A stretch of DNA of 64,000 nt, taken from an uncultured Flavobacteriaceae bacterium (GTDB taxonomy: Bacteria > Bacteroidota > Bacteroidia > Flavobacteriales > Flavobacteriaceae). The notes under the pieces were generated by a model. That model was not told the origin of the DNA. It saw only the letters and a program-made list of their open reading frames with translations, and made no database searches. Below, piece by piece: positions 16,248-25,987 of the stretch (the first letter of the stretch is position 1; each line of letters opens with the position of its first letter). The position numbers and the translations under genes are program-made. The DNA lies in NCBI GenBank assembly GCA_947500585.1, contig CANMSN010000010.1, positions 1 through 64,000 of the forward strand, given 5' to 3'.

Positions 16248-18656
16248 ATGAAGTTTTTATATATCATTCCTCTATTTTTTCTGGGCATATCTGCACAAGC
16301 TCAAAATATTAAGGTCCTCAATAAAATTACTAAGGAGCCTATTTTTGGGGTGGCTATTTATAATGTAGATAAATCTAAAAGTGAGGTTACCAACTTTATA
16401 GGCGAAGCAAATCTTGATAAATTTTCCGAAACAGAAGTTATCTATTTTAAGCATCTATCTCATGTTCTAAAAAAAATTACTAAATCAGACTTATTATCAA
16501 ACAATAGAATTTATTTAGAATCAAATACTGAAGGGTTACAAGAAATAGTTATTTCAGCATCTAAGTTTAAACAAAACAAAAAAGACATTCCCCAAAAAAT
16601 AGTGAGTTTAAATGCTGAAAGCGTTCAGTTTACCAACCCACAAACAAGTGCCGACTTGTTAGAGACTACAGGACAAGTTTATGTTCAAAAAAGTCAATTA
16701 GGTGGTGGTAGTCCAATGATAAGAGGGTTTTCAACCAATAGATTACTAATTACGGTGGATGGTGTAAGAATGAATAATGCTATTTTTAGAGGTGGAAATT
16801 TACAAAATGTAATAGCGGTAGACCCTTTTGCAATTCAAAATACTGAAGTCACTCTAGGTTCTGGTTCCGTAATTTATGGAAGCGATGCCATAGGCGGTGT
16901 AATGAGTTTTTATACCCAAAAACCAAATCTATCTTATACAGACTCCTTACTATTTAAGTCAAATATCATTACAAGATATTCGTCAGCCAGTGATGAAAAA
17001 ACGGGACATTTAGATTTTAATCTAGGTTATAAAAAATGGGCATTTGTAACTAATGCAAGTTATACCAGTTTTGGAGATTTACGAATGGGAAAGCATGGAC
17101 CTGATGATTATTTAAGACCAGAATTTGCTTTAGCCACACCAACAGGCGATGTTATCATACAAAACACAAACCCTCTTTTGCAAAGAGAATCAGGTTATAA
17201 CCAACTTAATTTGATGCAAAAAGCGCGTTACGAACCCTCTGAAAATTTAAGTTTTGATTTAGGTTTATTTTACACAACAACATCAGATATACCAAGATAT
17301 GATAGATTATTAAGATATAGAGATGATGTTTTAAGATCAGCTGAATGGCAATACGGCCCGCAACGTTGGTTTATGTCTAATTTACAAGTGACTAAATTAA
17401 GCAGTAACTCAAATTTATACGATAAGGTTAAAGCGACTTTGGCATACCAAAATTTTCAAGAAAGTAGAATGGATCGCGACTTTCAATCAGATATCAGAGA
17501 TGTTCGTGAAGAAGCCGTTGACGCCTATTCTTTTAATTTAGACTTTGAAAAAACAATCAATAGAAAAACGTGGTTTTTTTATGGTTTCGAGTATGTTTAT
17601 AACAAGGTGAAGTCTGAAGGAACCGAAGAAAATATTGCTACAGGTATTGCAATACCTACAATTTCCAGATATCCAAATGGAGCTACTTGGCAGTCAGCAG
17701 CTTTATATTCAAGTATTAAGTACAAACCCAATTCAAAATTTGTATTTCAGTCAGGTTTACGGTTTAATCATGTGACATCTAAGGCTGATTTTACAGAAAA
17801 TAATGTGCATTTAAATTTGCCTTTCGAGTCTTCAAAAAATACAGCGGGTGCGCTTACAGGAACAGCTGGGTTAAGTTGGACACCAAACCCAATAATGCAA
17901 TGGAAATTAAATGCCTCGTCTGCTTTTAGAGCACCAAATATTGATGATATTGGTAAAGTATTCGATTCTGAACCAGGTTCGGTAGTCGTACCAAATGAAA
18001 TGCTTAGACCTGAATATGCTTATGGCGGAGAACTCGGGCTAAAACTAAATTTTGACGATAAATTTATTTTAGATATGAGTACGTATTATACGTATTTAGA
18101 TAATGCTTTGGTAAGACGAGATTTTACTTTAAATGGAGAAAGTGAAATTATTTATGATGGTGATTTGAGTAATGTACAAGCGATACAAAATGCATCAAAA
18201 GCTTGGATTTATGGTTTTGAAGTAGGATTAAAATATACGATTTCTAATAGATTAAAGTTAACCTCGCAATATAGTATTATTGGCGGAACAGAGGAGGAAG
18301 GTAATATAGAAGTTCCTATTCGTCATGTAGCGCCTTATTTTGGGAATACCCATTTAATATGGTCTAATAAAGACTTAAAGTTTGATTTTTTTGCGAATTA
18401 TAATAATGAACTATCGTTTAACCAATTAGCACCTTCTGAAATTGAGAAAGATTATATATACGCTTTAGATGAAAACGGAAATCCGTATTCGCCCTCTTGG
18501 TATACAGTTAATTTCAGAACCCAATACCAAATGAATACTTCAACAACATTAACTATTGGCTTAGAGAATATAACAGATCAGCGTTATAAAACCTATTCTT
18601 CTGGTATCGCTGCTGCTGGCAGAAACTTTATAATGGCTTTAAAATATAGTTTGTAA
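16248..18656 (+). CDS. TonB-dependent outer-membrane receptor
   Basis: The protein has 802 residues with a signal peptide ending near 18 (AQAQ) and a short carboxypeptidase-regulatory-like domain to about residue 95. The plug domain follows, about 110-230 ('EIVISASKFKQ', 'QVYVQKSQLGGGSPMIRGF', 'LLITVDGVRMNNAIFRGG', 'SDAIGGVMSFYTQKP'), then a beta-barrel with a terminal 'AAGRNFIMALKYSL' strand. 'Gly-Gly-Gly-Ser-Pro-x-x-Arg-Gly-Phe' and the hemin-receptor-like plug suggest heme, iron complexes or a vitamin as ligand, but none can be chosen. It starts three bases after recO, a common order in Flavobacteriaceae. Confidence 0.88.
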   Translation: MKFLYIIPLFFLGISAQAQNIKVLNKITKEPIFGVAIYNVDKSKSEVTNFIGEANLDKFSETEVIYFKHLSHVLKKITKSDLLSNNRIYLESNTEGLQEIVISASKFKQNKKDIPQKIVSLNAESVQFTNPQTSADLLETTGQVYVQKSQLGGGSPMIRGFSTNRLLITVDGVRMNNAIFRGGNLQNVIAVDPFAIQNTEVTLGSGSVIYGSDAIGGVMSFYTQKPNLSYTDSLLFKSNIITRYSSASDEKTGHLDFNLGYKKWAFVTNASYTSFGDLRMGKHGPDDYLRPEFALATPTGDVIIQNTNPLLQRESGYNQLNLMQKARYEPSENLSFDLGLFYTTTSDIPRYDRLLRYRDDVLRSAEWQYGPQRWFMSNLQVTKLSSNSNLYDKVKATLAYQNFQESRMDRDFQSDIRDVREEAVDAYSFNLDFEKTINRKTWFFYGFEYVYNKVKSEGTEENIATGIAIPTISRYPNGATWQSAALYSSIKYKPNSKFVFQSGLRFNHVTSKADFTENNVHLNLPFESSKNTAGALTGTAGLSWTPNPIMQWKLNASSAFRAPNIDDIGKVFDSEPGSVVVPNEMLRPEYAYGGELGLKLNFDDKFILDMSTYYTYLDNALVRRDFTLNGESEIIYDGDLSNVQAIQNASKAWIYGFEVGLKYTISNRLKLTSQYSIIGGTEEEGNIEVPIRHVAPYFGNTHLIWSNKDLKFDFFANYNNELSFNQLAPSEIEKDYIYALDENGNPYSPSWYTVNFRTQYQMNTSTTLTIGLENITDQRYKTYSSGIAAAGRNFIMALKYSL

Positions 18657-18681
18657 AAAAAACAAAAATCTCAGTTTTAGT

Positions 18682-21600
18682 TTATAAAGTTTCTTTTAAT
18701 ATAAGAAGGGGTAAATAGAATAATATCCCTATTAGAGAAAATAACAATCCTCCAATAGACCCAGCTGCAAAAGAAAACCAAAAGGCTTCATTTTGCCCAC
18801 TCCACACAAAAGGAATTAGACTAACAATGGTTGAAACTATGGTAAGTACTACTGGGATTATTTTATAATTAAAGGCTTTAAAATATAACAATTGTGTATT
18901 TCTTTTTGGGTATTGTCTTTTTAAATTATTGTAATCGTTAATAATATATAATGCTGAATTTACACTAATACCACAAAGTAAAATAAAAGCCGCATAACCG
19001 CCTTGATCAAAATTAAAATCAAATAAATAAAAGGTTAAGAATACACCAATAAATGAAATAGGAATCATACTTATAATAGCAAAGGGCTGCTTTAAAGATT
19101 CTAGTAAAATACTACATATAAAGAAAATAATAAATATAATTACAAATAAATAGTAATATTGTTGTTTATCATTTTTATCCCATGAATTAAATGTGTTTTC
19201 AAGAACCCTATAACCAATAGGTAATTTACTATTTATTATTTCTACATTGCGATCTCTTACTTTTTTTGCTAAAGGTTGTGTGCCTAAAAAATCATAAGCT
19301 ACTGTTAATCTGTATTGTTGGTTGGTTTTCTGAATGACATTCCCCGTTTTTCTTTTTTCAATAGTCGCCAATTGGTCTAATTTATACTGTCTGTTTTCAA
19401 TAGAAATAGGTGTGTGCTTTAAATCCCATACATTAAATTTTTTATGGTTATCAGACATTAATTTTACTTGTTGTAATTCATTATTTTGAACAATTGACGT
19501 TAACGCCCCTGAATGCACTTGGTTTTTTAAGTAACTGTATACTTGCGTTTGAGAAATATCTGCTATGGCTAGTTTTTCTAAATTAAAATCTAAATAATAT
19601 TCATTAAGAGTATTACTTCCCCAGCGGTTTCCAGTAATCTCAATATCTTTAACTCTACCCGAAGAATTCTCTACAAGTTGTTTTTTTAAAAGTTCTGCAT
19701 AGCTGTATAAATTATCATAATTATAGCCTTCTAACTCTATTCTATTACTTTTATATCCCGTACCTAAAGCATTAGAAAAACCTCTCCCTACACCACTAAC
19801 AGACCAATCTAAACCTCCTAGACTAATCGCTTTAGATTCTAATAAGCTTTTTAATGTATATGGAAAAGCTCCAAACTCAAAGTCTTCTTTAAAATAAATA
19901 GAAATACTAGAGTTTTTATAACTATTAATACGAGTTTCATAAAGTGCTACTTCATCAAAACGCCCAATGTAGTTTTCCATTTTTTGGATAACGTTATTAA
20001 GCTGTTCGATAGTACAGCCATCTGGCATGCTGCCCGTTACCCTAAGTGTTGTTCGTTCTGGTTCGCTGTAATACGAATTTTCAAAGACATCTTCTGTAAA
20101 TAATCTTAAAGAACCTCCCAAAATGGTTTCTAAGGTAGGGCGTATTTCCGTATTAAACCATTCATTCCCTAAAGTCTTATTATAGATACTTGCCAAATTC
20201 CTGTCTCTTTCCATTTTTTTTGGTAGCAAGTGTAAAGGCAACCCAAAACCTAAAACAAAAAGCACTATAAAAGCCCATTTAAATTTTGGTTTCCGCATCC
20301 ATGTTATTATGTTCGTGTATTTTTTAGTAAATTTATATATGCGCCGTTTTCGTTTTCTGGAGAATTTAACACATTTTTGTTCTAAATTCATTTTATCTAA
20401 TAAAGCAGGAACATAATACAGGGATATTAATAATGATACACCAATATTGATTGCGATAACCAAAGCAAAATCCCATAAATTATTACGTTGATTTTCCTCC
20501 AATAAAAATATAACCATTAAAGCACCAATGGTTGTTAAAGTTGCTGCTAAAATGGCTAAAAATGCTTTTTTATCACCTTTGTTTCGTAAATGATCAATCA
20601 TAATGATACTATTGTCTATGATGATTCCAAACGAAATAGTAATACCCGCAAATGAATATAGTTGAAGTTCAACTTTAAACAGATAATAAAAAATAACAGC
20701 TACTAGAAGATTTGTTACAATACTTAGGAATAACACCCCTAAATATTTGAAACTTCTATTTATTAGAATAATTAAGACTAATAATATTAAGAAAGAAAAT
20801 AAGGTTCTTAATTCAATTTTTTGAAGTTCCTCCACAATATATTCGGTGGTGTCTTGCGTCAGCTTTATAGAATAGCCCACAGGAATATCCTTTTTTATAA
20901 TATCTACAAGGTTTCGAACTTCTTTTGCTAACGCTATGGTATTAACACTTTTCTCTGCATAAACGACCAAATTAACCGTATTTAAGCCATTAACTCTATA
21001 ATAACTACCTATTGCGCCTTCTTTATACCTCGCTATGGCTAAATTCTCTAAATAAATAATTCTGTTTTTTATTTTTTTTATAGGGATTTGTCCCCAAATA
21101 ATAGAGTCATCTTCAAGTTTATGTTTTAAAACTAAAGCTATTTCTTGTATGGTTTCACTGTGTTTTGTTGTTATAATGCCATTCCCTAACGCTTGACTTT
21201 TTAAATAGTCATTTATTCCCGTTTCAATATCATTTACAGTGACACCTAATTGTATGAGTTTTTTGTTATCATATTCTAATACCCATTCAAAAGGAGCAGC
21301 ACCATATACGTTAATTTGATTAATCCCTTTTATATTTGATAATTTAGGAACTATATGGTTTTCGGTATATTTTTTAATAAGGAACGGGCTTTCATTGGCG
21401 TTAATACTATACGAAATAATAGGCGCGTTGTTCTCGTTTGCACTACTTAACGACAATTGAGGATAACTTACACCTTCAGGTAGTTCAGAATAACTTTGTC
21501 TGATTAAGTTCGCTATTTCAAAACGAACCACATCTACATCCGTATTTTTCTTAAAATCTATAGAAATAGAACCACGTCCTTTATTAGATCTTGAACTTAT

Positions 21601-21825
21601 TTCTTTAATACCTTTTATGGTATTAAAAACGCCTTCTAGTTTAGAAGTGACTTCTTGCTCCATAACTTTAGCAGAGGCATCCTGCCAACTAAAATTAACA
21701 TTTAAAGACGGTGTTTTTTTTGAAGGCGTTAACTGTACAGTTAATAAAGGTATTAAACCGGCACCGATTATGGAAAGGCAAACAAAAATTAGAATAATAG
21801 AAAAGGAGGATGGTTTACGTTTCAT
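18682..21825 (-). CDS. RND efflux permease, AcrB/HAE1-like (distal copy)
   Basis: The protein has 1047 residues from the ATG at 21825. A frame extension to 21858 (reading MDSCFRRNDK) lies entirely in an intergenic palindromic repeat and is rejected. Twelve membrane segments and two large periplasmic loops are visible. 'AGITISFGIIIDNSIIMIDHLRN' is the TM4 region with the proton-relay Asp, and 'LLCGISVNSALYIINDYN' is the matching TM10 region. It is the last gene of the long minus-strand array. It lacks its own adaptor and outer-membrane gene, so it may share those at 37164-38276 and 30402-31958. The cargo is unknown; peptide or lipid export is inferred from context only. Confidence 0.88.
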   Translation of the reverse strand: MKRKPSSFSIILIFVCLSIIGAGLIPLLTVQLTPSKKTPSLNVNFSWQDASAKVMEQEVTSKLEGVFNTIKGIKEISSRSNKGRGSISIDFKKNTDVDVVRFEIANLIRQSYSELPEGVSYPQLSLSSANENNAPIISYSINANESPFLIKKYTENHIVPKLSNIKGINQINVYGAAPFEWVLEYDNKKLIQLGVTVNDIETGINDYLKSQALGNGIITTKHSETIQEIALVLKHKLEDDSIIWGQIPIKKIKNRIIYLENLAIARYKEGAIGSYYRVNGLNTVNLVVYAEKSVNTIALAKEVRNLVDIIKKDIPVGYSIKLTQDTTEYIVEELQKIELRTLFSFLILLVLIILINRSFKYLGVLFLSIVTNLLVAVIFYYLFKVELQLYSFAGITISFGIIIDNSIIMIDHLRNKGDKKAFLAILAATLTTIGALMVIFLLEENQRNNLWDFALVIAINIGVSLLISLYYVPALLDKMNLEQKCVKFSRKRKRRIYKFTKKYTNIITWMRKPKFKWAFIVLFVLGFGLPLHLLPKKMERDRNLASIYNKTLGNEWFNTEIRPTLETILGGSLRLFTEDVFENSYYSEPERTTLRVTGSMPDGCTIEQLNNVIQKMENYIGRFDEVALYETRINSYKNSSISIYFKEDFEFGAFPYTLKSLLESKAISLGGLDWSVSGVGRGFSNALGTGYKSNRIELEGYNYDNLYSYAELLKKQLVENSSGRVKDIEITGNRWGSNTLNEYYLDFNLEKLAIADISQTQVYSYLKNQVHSGALTSIVQNNELQQVKLMSDNHKKFNVWDLKHTPISIENRQYKLDQLATIEKRKTGNVIQKTNQQYRLTVAYDFLGTQPLAKKVRDRNVEIINSKLPIGYRVLENTFNSWDKNDKQQYYYLFVIIFIIFFICSILLESLKQPFAIISMIPISFIGVFLTFYLFDFNFDQGGYAAFILLCGISVNSALYIINDYNNLKRQYPKRNTQLLYFKAFNYKIIPVVLTIVSTIVSLIPFVWSGQNEAFWFSFAAGSIGGLLFSLIGILFYLPLLILKETL

Positions 21826-21834
21826 AATTTTGTC

Positions 21835-21854
21835 ATTCCTGCGAAAGCAGGAAT
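21835..21854. repeat. Palindromic intergenic repeat (short hairpin)
   Basis: A perfect 8-bp stem, ATTCCTGC / GCAGGAAT, closes a GAAA tetraloop, within a 'GTCATTCCTGCGAAAGCAGG' unit familiar from intergenic regions of many bacteria. It sits between the signal peptidase gene and the RND gene, 10 bp before the latter's start, and could act as a 5' hairpin or simply be a dispersed repeat. Confidence 0.75.
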
Positions 21855-21946
21855 CCACTATTGGATTTTAAGTTTCAATTTATAAAATTCTTACTAAAGA
21901 CTATCTTGAAATTAGTCGAAAGGTAGCAATGATAATTTTTTTAACA

Positions 21947-23161
21947 TCAATTTACAGATTTAAACAGTCTATCCCATCTAAATTCATCTTGATAATTAGA
22001 GAGTAATATACATTGTACTTTACCTACAATGAATTCTTCAGGAATCATTCCCCAACGCCTAGAGTCGATAGATCCTTTTCTATTATCCCCCATCATAAAA
22101 TAATAATTTTGTTTAAAGGTATAACTTTCTGTTTTTTTGTTTCCTATAAAATACTCCTTATGAATTTCTTGTAAATCTACCTTTTCATATTTCTTAATAA
22201 GCCGACTATAAAGCTCAAAATTTTTAGAATTTAGTTTAATTTTCATGCCTTTAGAGGGCACTTTTAAAGGCCCATAATTATCCCAATTCCAATTGCTTGT
22301 ATATAAGGGCTTGGAGAAAATATTTTTTGTTTGCGAAAAGGTATCTGTAACTCTTTTTACTTCATATATCAATTTTAAATTTTCAAGATTGTTGACATCT
22401 TGTTTACTTAACATAGCTTTAAAAAGGAAATTTGATTTTAAACTTTCATTTAATACTAAATTAACACCTAAAGAGTCAACCTTTTTATATAACAGATTTA
22501 TATTCTTAACCTGAAACTCGTATTCGTTTTTTACTAACTGAGAAGAATTGAAAAGTGAATCATTACTATAAATATTGCCATTAATTATTTTTAAAGTAGT
22601 TCCAGGTGTGCCCATACAGCGTTTTACTATAATAGTTTTGTTATTAGGATTAAACTTCATATCAAAAACAAAAACATCTCCTTTTTTTATTGCGGATGTA
22701 CCAGATAATCGTTTATAAGTCCACCAATTGGTATTCATATCGCTTCTTGCTTTTTTATTTAAATAAAACGCAATATTTATCAAAGGAATCTCAAATGGGG
22801 AACGTGGTAATTTTGGTCCGTATTTTAATTTATTTACTACTATAATATCTTTAGGAAACAAGGTGTTTTCCATGGATGAACTTGGTATTTTGTAGATATC
22901 AAAAACGAAAAGTTTTATACCTATAACTAAAAAAAATAAATAGAAAAATAAAAGGATGCTCTTAATTGTTTTTTTTATTTTATTTTTTTTGATTAAAAAG
23001 ATTAGATTTAATAGACTCCAATAAATCAACATCATTAAAAAAGTAATTATAAATAGCCAATAGACACCTAAAAAAAAACTAAACAAAAATAATATGATAA
23101 TCAATAAACCGTTAAAATGTTTATTCCAAATGTTTTTTTTAAGAAATGTAACAAATACCAT
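21947..23161 (-). CDS. lepB: Accessory signal peptidase I
   Basis: The protein has 404 residues. Two N-terminal membrane segments (about 18-57) are followed by another at about 66-87. The catalytic Ser96 is in IPSSSMENTL and the general base Lys180 in 'TIIVKRCMGTPG'. 'YYFMMGDNRKGSIDSRRWG' supplies the GDNR box. A ~140-residue insertion separates the last two boxes. It cleaves signal peptides on the outer face of the inner membrane. Its position three bases from an MG2-type gene and downstream of two peptides with AxA cleavage sites suggests a dedicated role in maturing those peptides, though a general role cannot be excluded. Sites are seen directly; the dedication is inference. Confidence 0.88.
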   Translation of the reverse strand: MVFVTFLKKNIWNKHFNGLLIIILFLFSFFLGVYWLFIITFLMMLIYWSLLNLIFLIKKNKIKKTIKSILLFFYLFFLVIGIKLFVFDIYKIPSSSMENTLFPKDIIVVNKLKYGPKLPRSPFEIPLINIAFYLNKKARSDMNTNWWTYKRLSGTSAIKKGDVFVFDMKFNPNNKTIIVKRCMGTPGTTLKIINGNIYSNDSLFNSSQLVKNEYEFQVKNINLLYKKVDSLGVNLVLNESLKSNFLFKAMLSKQDVNNLENLKLIYEVKRVTDTFSQTKNIFSKPLYTSNWNWDNYGPLKVPSKGMKIKLNSKNFELYSRLIKKYEKVDLQEIHKEYFIGNKKTESYTFKQNYYFMMGDNRKGSIDSRRWGMIPEEFIVGKVQCILLSNYQDEFRWDRLFKSVN

Positions 23162-23163
23162 GG

Positions 23164-25479
23164 CTATTCTGATTTCCGTACTCTAAAGTCAAATTTTTTA
23201 TTACCAATTAATCCACTACCATCTATACCTTCGATGATACCAATAAACTTAGTATTAATATCTGAACAATAAAATTCTATAGTAGCTTCTCCATTTTCAT
23301 TCGTTATAATGTCTGGTTTCCAAAATAAAGTATTCCGATAATCAGGGAAAGGGTCTTTTACAGTTTCTTCATTATACTTAGGGTTGTAAAATTCACGTTT
23401 GCCATAATAACCTTTAATCATTCTTAAATTAAATTTTTTTAATAAATAGCCTTCTGTTAGTTCGGGATACTTATATGTCATATAACCAGAACTAGTAATA
23501 GTATATACGCCTTCTCCATTAGTATTCCATTTAAAGCCCTTTACGTAGTAATAAACTTCCCCTTCTACAGGCTTTTTACTTCTATTATATGGATGTACTT
23601 GACAATTTAATGTGCCACATGGAATTCCAACATAATCCTTACTAATATCAAGTTTAGCTAAACTATCTAAAGTGCCTAAATACTTATCTCTAAATACCTG
23701 TTTTTTCTTTGTAGAGAGTACAACCTCTTTCAGTTTGTTAACTTCATCTGATACAATCAAAGGTTCTCTATCATCAGTTAACGTTTCTTCTTTTAATTTT
23801 GGAAACGGATACTTTGTTATTACTTTTTTTCTATTTTTATTGATTATATTAAATGAGTTATCGTTAATTTTAATAAGGTATTTAGGCTTTTCAGGTGTCA
23901 TTGGCTTTATATATAAATATCCTTTTTCAGCCATTTTTAAATGGTTGTAGTTAATACTGAAAACTCCTATGGGATCTGCCATTATAAGGTCTTTACCCTT
24001 TAAAGAACCAGAGGTATATACCATTACCATTTTTTGTCCTTCTATTTTAGATTTTTTAGTAATTCTTTCTAATCGAACTTTACCAACAATTGAGTCAGAT
24101 AGAAGAGGTTGCGTATGTATATGCTGTTTTTTTAAATTGTCTTCGCTCCACACATACCGCCTCCAACCTTGGGTTAGCAACAATAGGTTTAAAGCTTCTA
24201 GCCTATTTTTGCTGTCTTCATTAAAATAATATGCAGGATTGTAAATATTTCCTTGTAATTGAGTAGATAAATAAAAATGAGTTAGTATATTTTTTGTATC
24301 TAACTTGTTTTGATACAATTTATCAAAAACGCTTAAACCTAAATGCGTGATTACGGGTTCATTATTTTGGTCGGTTACTTTAATTTTTAAAATGGTCTTT
24401 TCTCTGGTTACATATTCACTTTTATTTAGTATGGTTTTTATATTTAGTTTTTTTTCAAGGTTTACATAAATCAAACGTTCTTCAATAGGTTCTATATTTT
24501 CATTAAAAAGCGTTACTTCGGCAATACCTTGTGGTATATCTTTTAACGGAATTTTAATGATAAGCTCTTTCATTAAGGTGCCCATAGCTACGCTATAAAG
24601 TATGCCCCTAGTTTGTATTCTAAGATAAATGGTTTCTTCTGTTAAATTTGGGGTTTGAGAAATCTTAAAGATTACATGGCTCTTAGTAGTGTTTAGCAAT
24701 TGTAATGTTTTTCCGCTATGAATAATTTTAGGCAAGTAATAAATTGTATCCTTTTGAGGTTTTGTAAGTTGTATGTGATAGTTGTTGTTTGAATTTGGGG
24801 TGAATAAAAAACTTCCCATACCAGCATGCATGCTTTTAAATTCTACTATTGGTATATTATTCTCATATAAAGTACCCGAAACTCCAATTGGCAATCCTTT
24901 AGCGTTTTCAGCTTTAAAAGTTATTCTGTTTTGAATTCCTGAAACCAAATCGCCACCTTCAGGAAAGGTTGTGAAATGTAAAATACTATCCTTTTTTGCA
25001 AATTCTAGATTTGCTTTGCTTTTTATATCTTTAAGAATCTGTAATTTCCTTACCGCATGAAATTCTTTTGTGTCTTTGTAAAATGAAGAAGAACTATAAG
25101 CTGCCAGAGTATATGAACCAACTTGTAAAGAATCGTTTAAATATAGATGCCCATTTACAAAACCACTTTCAATCTCATATTTTTCTTCCCAGACAGTTTT
25201 ATCAGTTTTGTCTTCAATTAATTGAACAAATAATGTCTTACTATTTTCAGAAGGTAAAAATAGCTGTGCATCTAATACATAACCTTTAAACCAAATATCC
25301 TCTTGGGTTTCGTAAATACCTTTGTTAGTTTGAAGATAAAGTAAGTCTGAATTTTTTTTTTTAGAAAAGTCTTGGAATTGGTTAGCTATCAAAGAAATTT
25401 TAGTGTCCACAACTTGCGAGTAATTGAAATAACATATAATAAATAAAAATAGAAATATTATATATTTTCTTTCAAACAT
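23164..25479 (-). CDS. MG2/macroglobulin-like secreted protein
   Basis: The protein has 771 residues with a signal peptide ending at about 21 (NYSQ). Residues about 40-140 form an MG2-like domain: 'LYLQTNKGIYETQEDIWFKGYVLD', then 'GSYTLAAYSSS'. Later beta domains follow, including 'VTREKTILKIKVTDQNNEPV'. Near the end is 'RNTLFWKPDIITNENGEATIEFYCSD', the A2M-like closing strand set common in Bacteroidota surface proteins. 'LLLTQGWRRYVW' is a recurrent motif of this subgroup. No thioester motif was seen. It may hold or present a ligand at the cell surface. It is separated from the signal peptidase by only two bases and is surely cotranscribed. Confidence 0.7.
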   Translation of the reverse strand: MFERKYIIFLFLFIICYFNYSQVVDTKISLIANQFQDFSKKKNSDLLYLQTNKGIYETQEDIWFKGYVLDAQLFLPSENSKTLFVQLIEDKTDKTVWEEKYEIESGFVNGHLYLNDSLQVGSYTLAAYSSSSFYKDTKEFHAVRKLQILKDIKSKANLEFAKKDSILHFTTFPEGGDLVSGIQNRITFKAENAKGLPIGVSGTLYENNIPIVEFKSMHAGMGSFLFTPNSNNNYHIQLTKPQKDTIYYLPKIIHSGKTLQLLNTTKSHVIFKISQTPNLTEETIYLRIQTRGILYSVAMGTLMKELIIKIPLKDIPQGIAEVTLFNENIEPIEERLIYVNLEKKLNIKTILNKSEYVTREKTILKIKVTDQNNEPVITHLGLSVFDKLYQNKLDTKNILTHFYLSTQLQGNIYNPAYYFNEDSKNRLEALNLLLLTQGWRRYVWSEDNLKKQHIHTQPLLSDSIVGKVRLERITKKSKIEGQKMVMVYTSGSLKGKDLIMADPIGVFSINYNHLKMAEKGYLYIKPMTPEKPKYLIKINDNSFNIINKNRKKVITKYPFPKLKEETLTDDREPLIVSDEVNKLKEVVLSTKKKQVFRDKYLGTLDSLAKLDISKDYVGIPCGTLNCQVHPYNRSKKPVEGEVYYYVKGFKWNTNGEGVYTITSSGYMTYKYPELTEGYLLKKFNLRMIKGYYGKREFYNPKYNEETVKDPFPDYRNTLFWKPDIITNENGEATIEFYCSDINTKFIGIIEGIDGSGLIGNKKFDFRVRKSE

Positions 25480-25510
25480 ATCATTTATAATAATTTATAT
25501 GCAATTACAA

Positions 25511-25966
25511 TTACTGCAAAATAATTTTCCTTTTTAATTTATTAAATGCCTCACCATTAGCTGGTGACTGAAATTCATGTTTTATAAATTTTCCTTTTTC
25601 TAGTTTTATAATACAAGGATAAATAGTGTTTTCTGTAGGAATTTCAAAAGACCTTTCTTTATCTATATAAATATTTGAATAATCTTTAATATTAACATTG
25701 ATCTTTTGTTGTAAAATTTTTAATGATTCTATTTTTGTTAGGATGAACAATATCCCTTCATACTTAATGTACTCTTGCATAAAAGCTTCCCCTTGATCAA
25801 TACATCCATGACAACCTAATCCGGGTAAAACAACAATCCATTTTATTTTACTTTCTATATTTAAATTATTAATTGAAGTTGACAAAAAATCAGCTTCAAT
25901 TTCATTATTCTGTTTTTTGCATCCCATAAGCAAAACCAATAGAATAAATATATATATATACTTCAT
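25511..25966 (-). CDS. CxxC lipoprotein, thioredoxin-like (module 1)
   Basis: The protein has 151 residues with a lipobox at about residue 16 (LLMGCKK). After a first strand 'IKWIVVLPGLGCHGC' the CHGC redox motif (near 52-55) stands where thioredoxins have theirs. 'YPCIIKLEKGKFI' near the C-terminus fits the cis-Pro strand of the fold (Tyr-Pro). It is the third member of a peptide/propeller/CxxC module and has a counterpart at 27722-28297. A role in disulfide formation or reduction on the four-Cys peptide is plausible but is not shown. Confidence 0.7.
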   Translation of the reverse strand: MKYIYIFILLVLLMGCKKQNNEIEADFLSTSINNLNIESKIKWIVVLPGLGCHGCIDQGEAFMQEYIKYEGILFILTKIESLKILQQKINVNIKDYSNIYIDKERSFEIPTENTIYPCIIKLEKGKFIKHEFQSPANGEAFNKLKRKIILQ

Positions 25967-25987
25967 TTTTTATTTTATGTTAAATGG

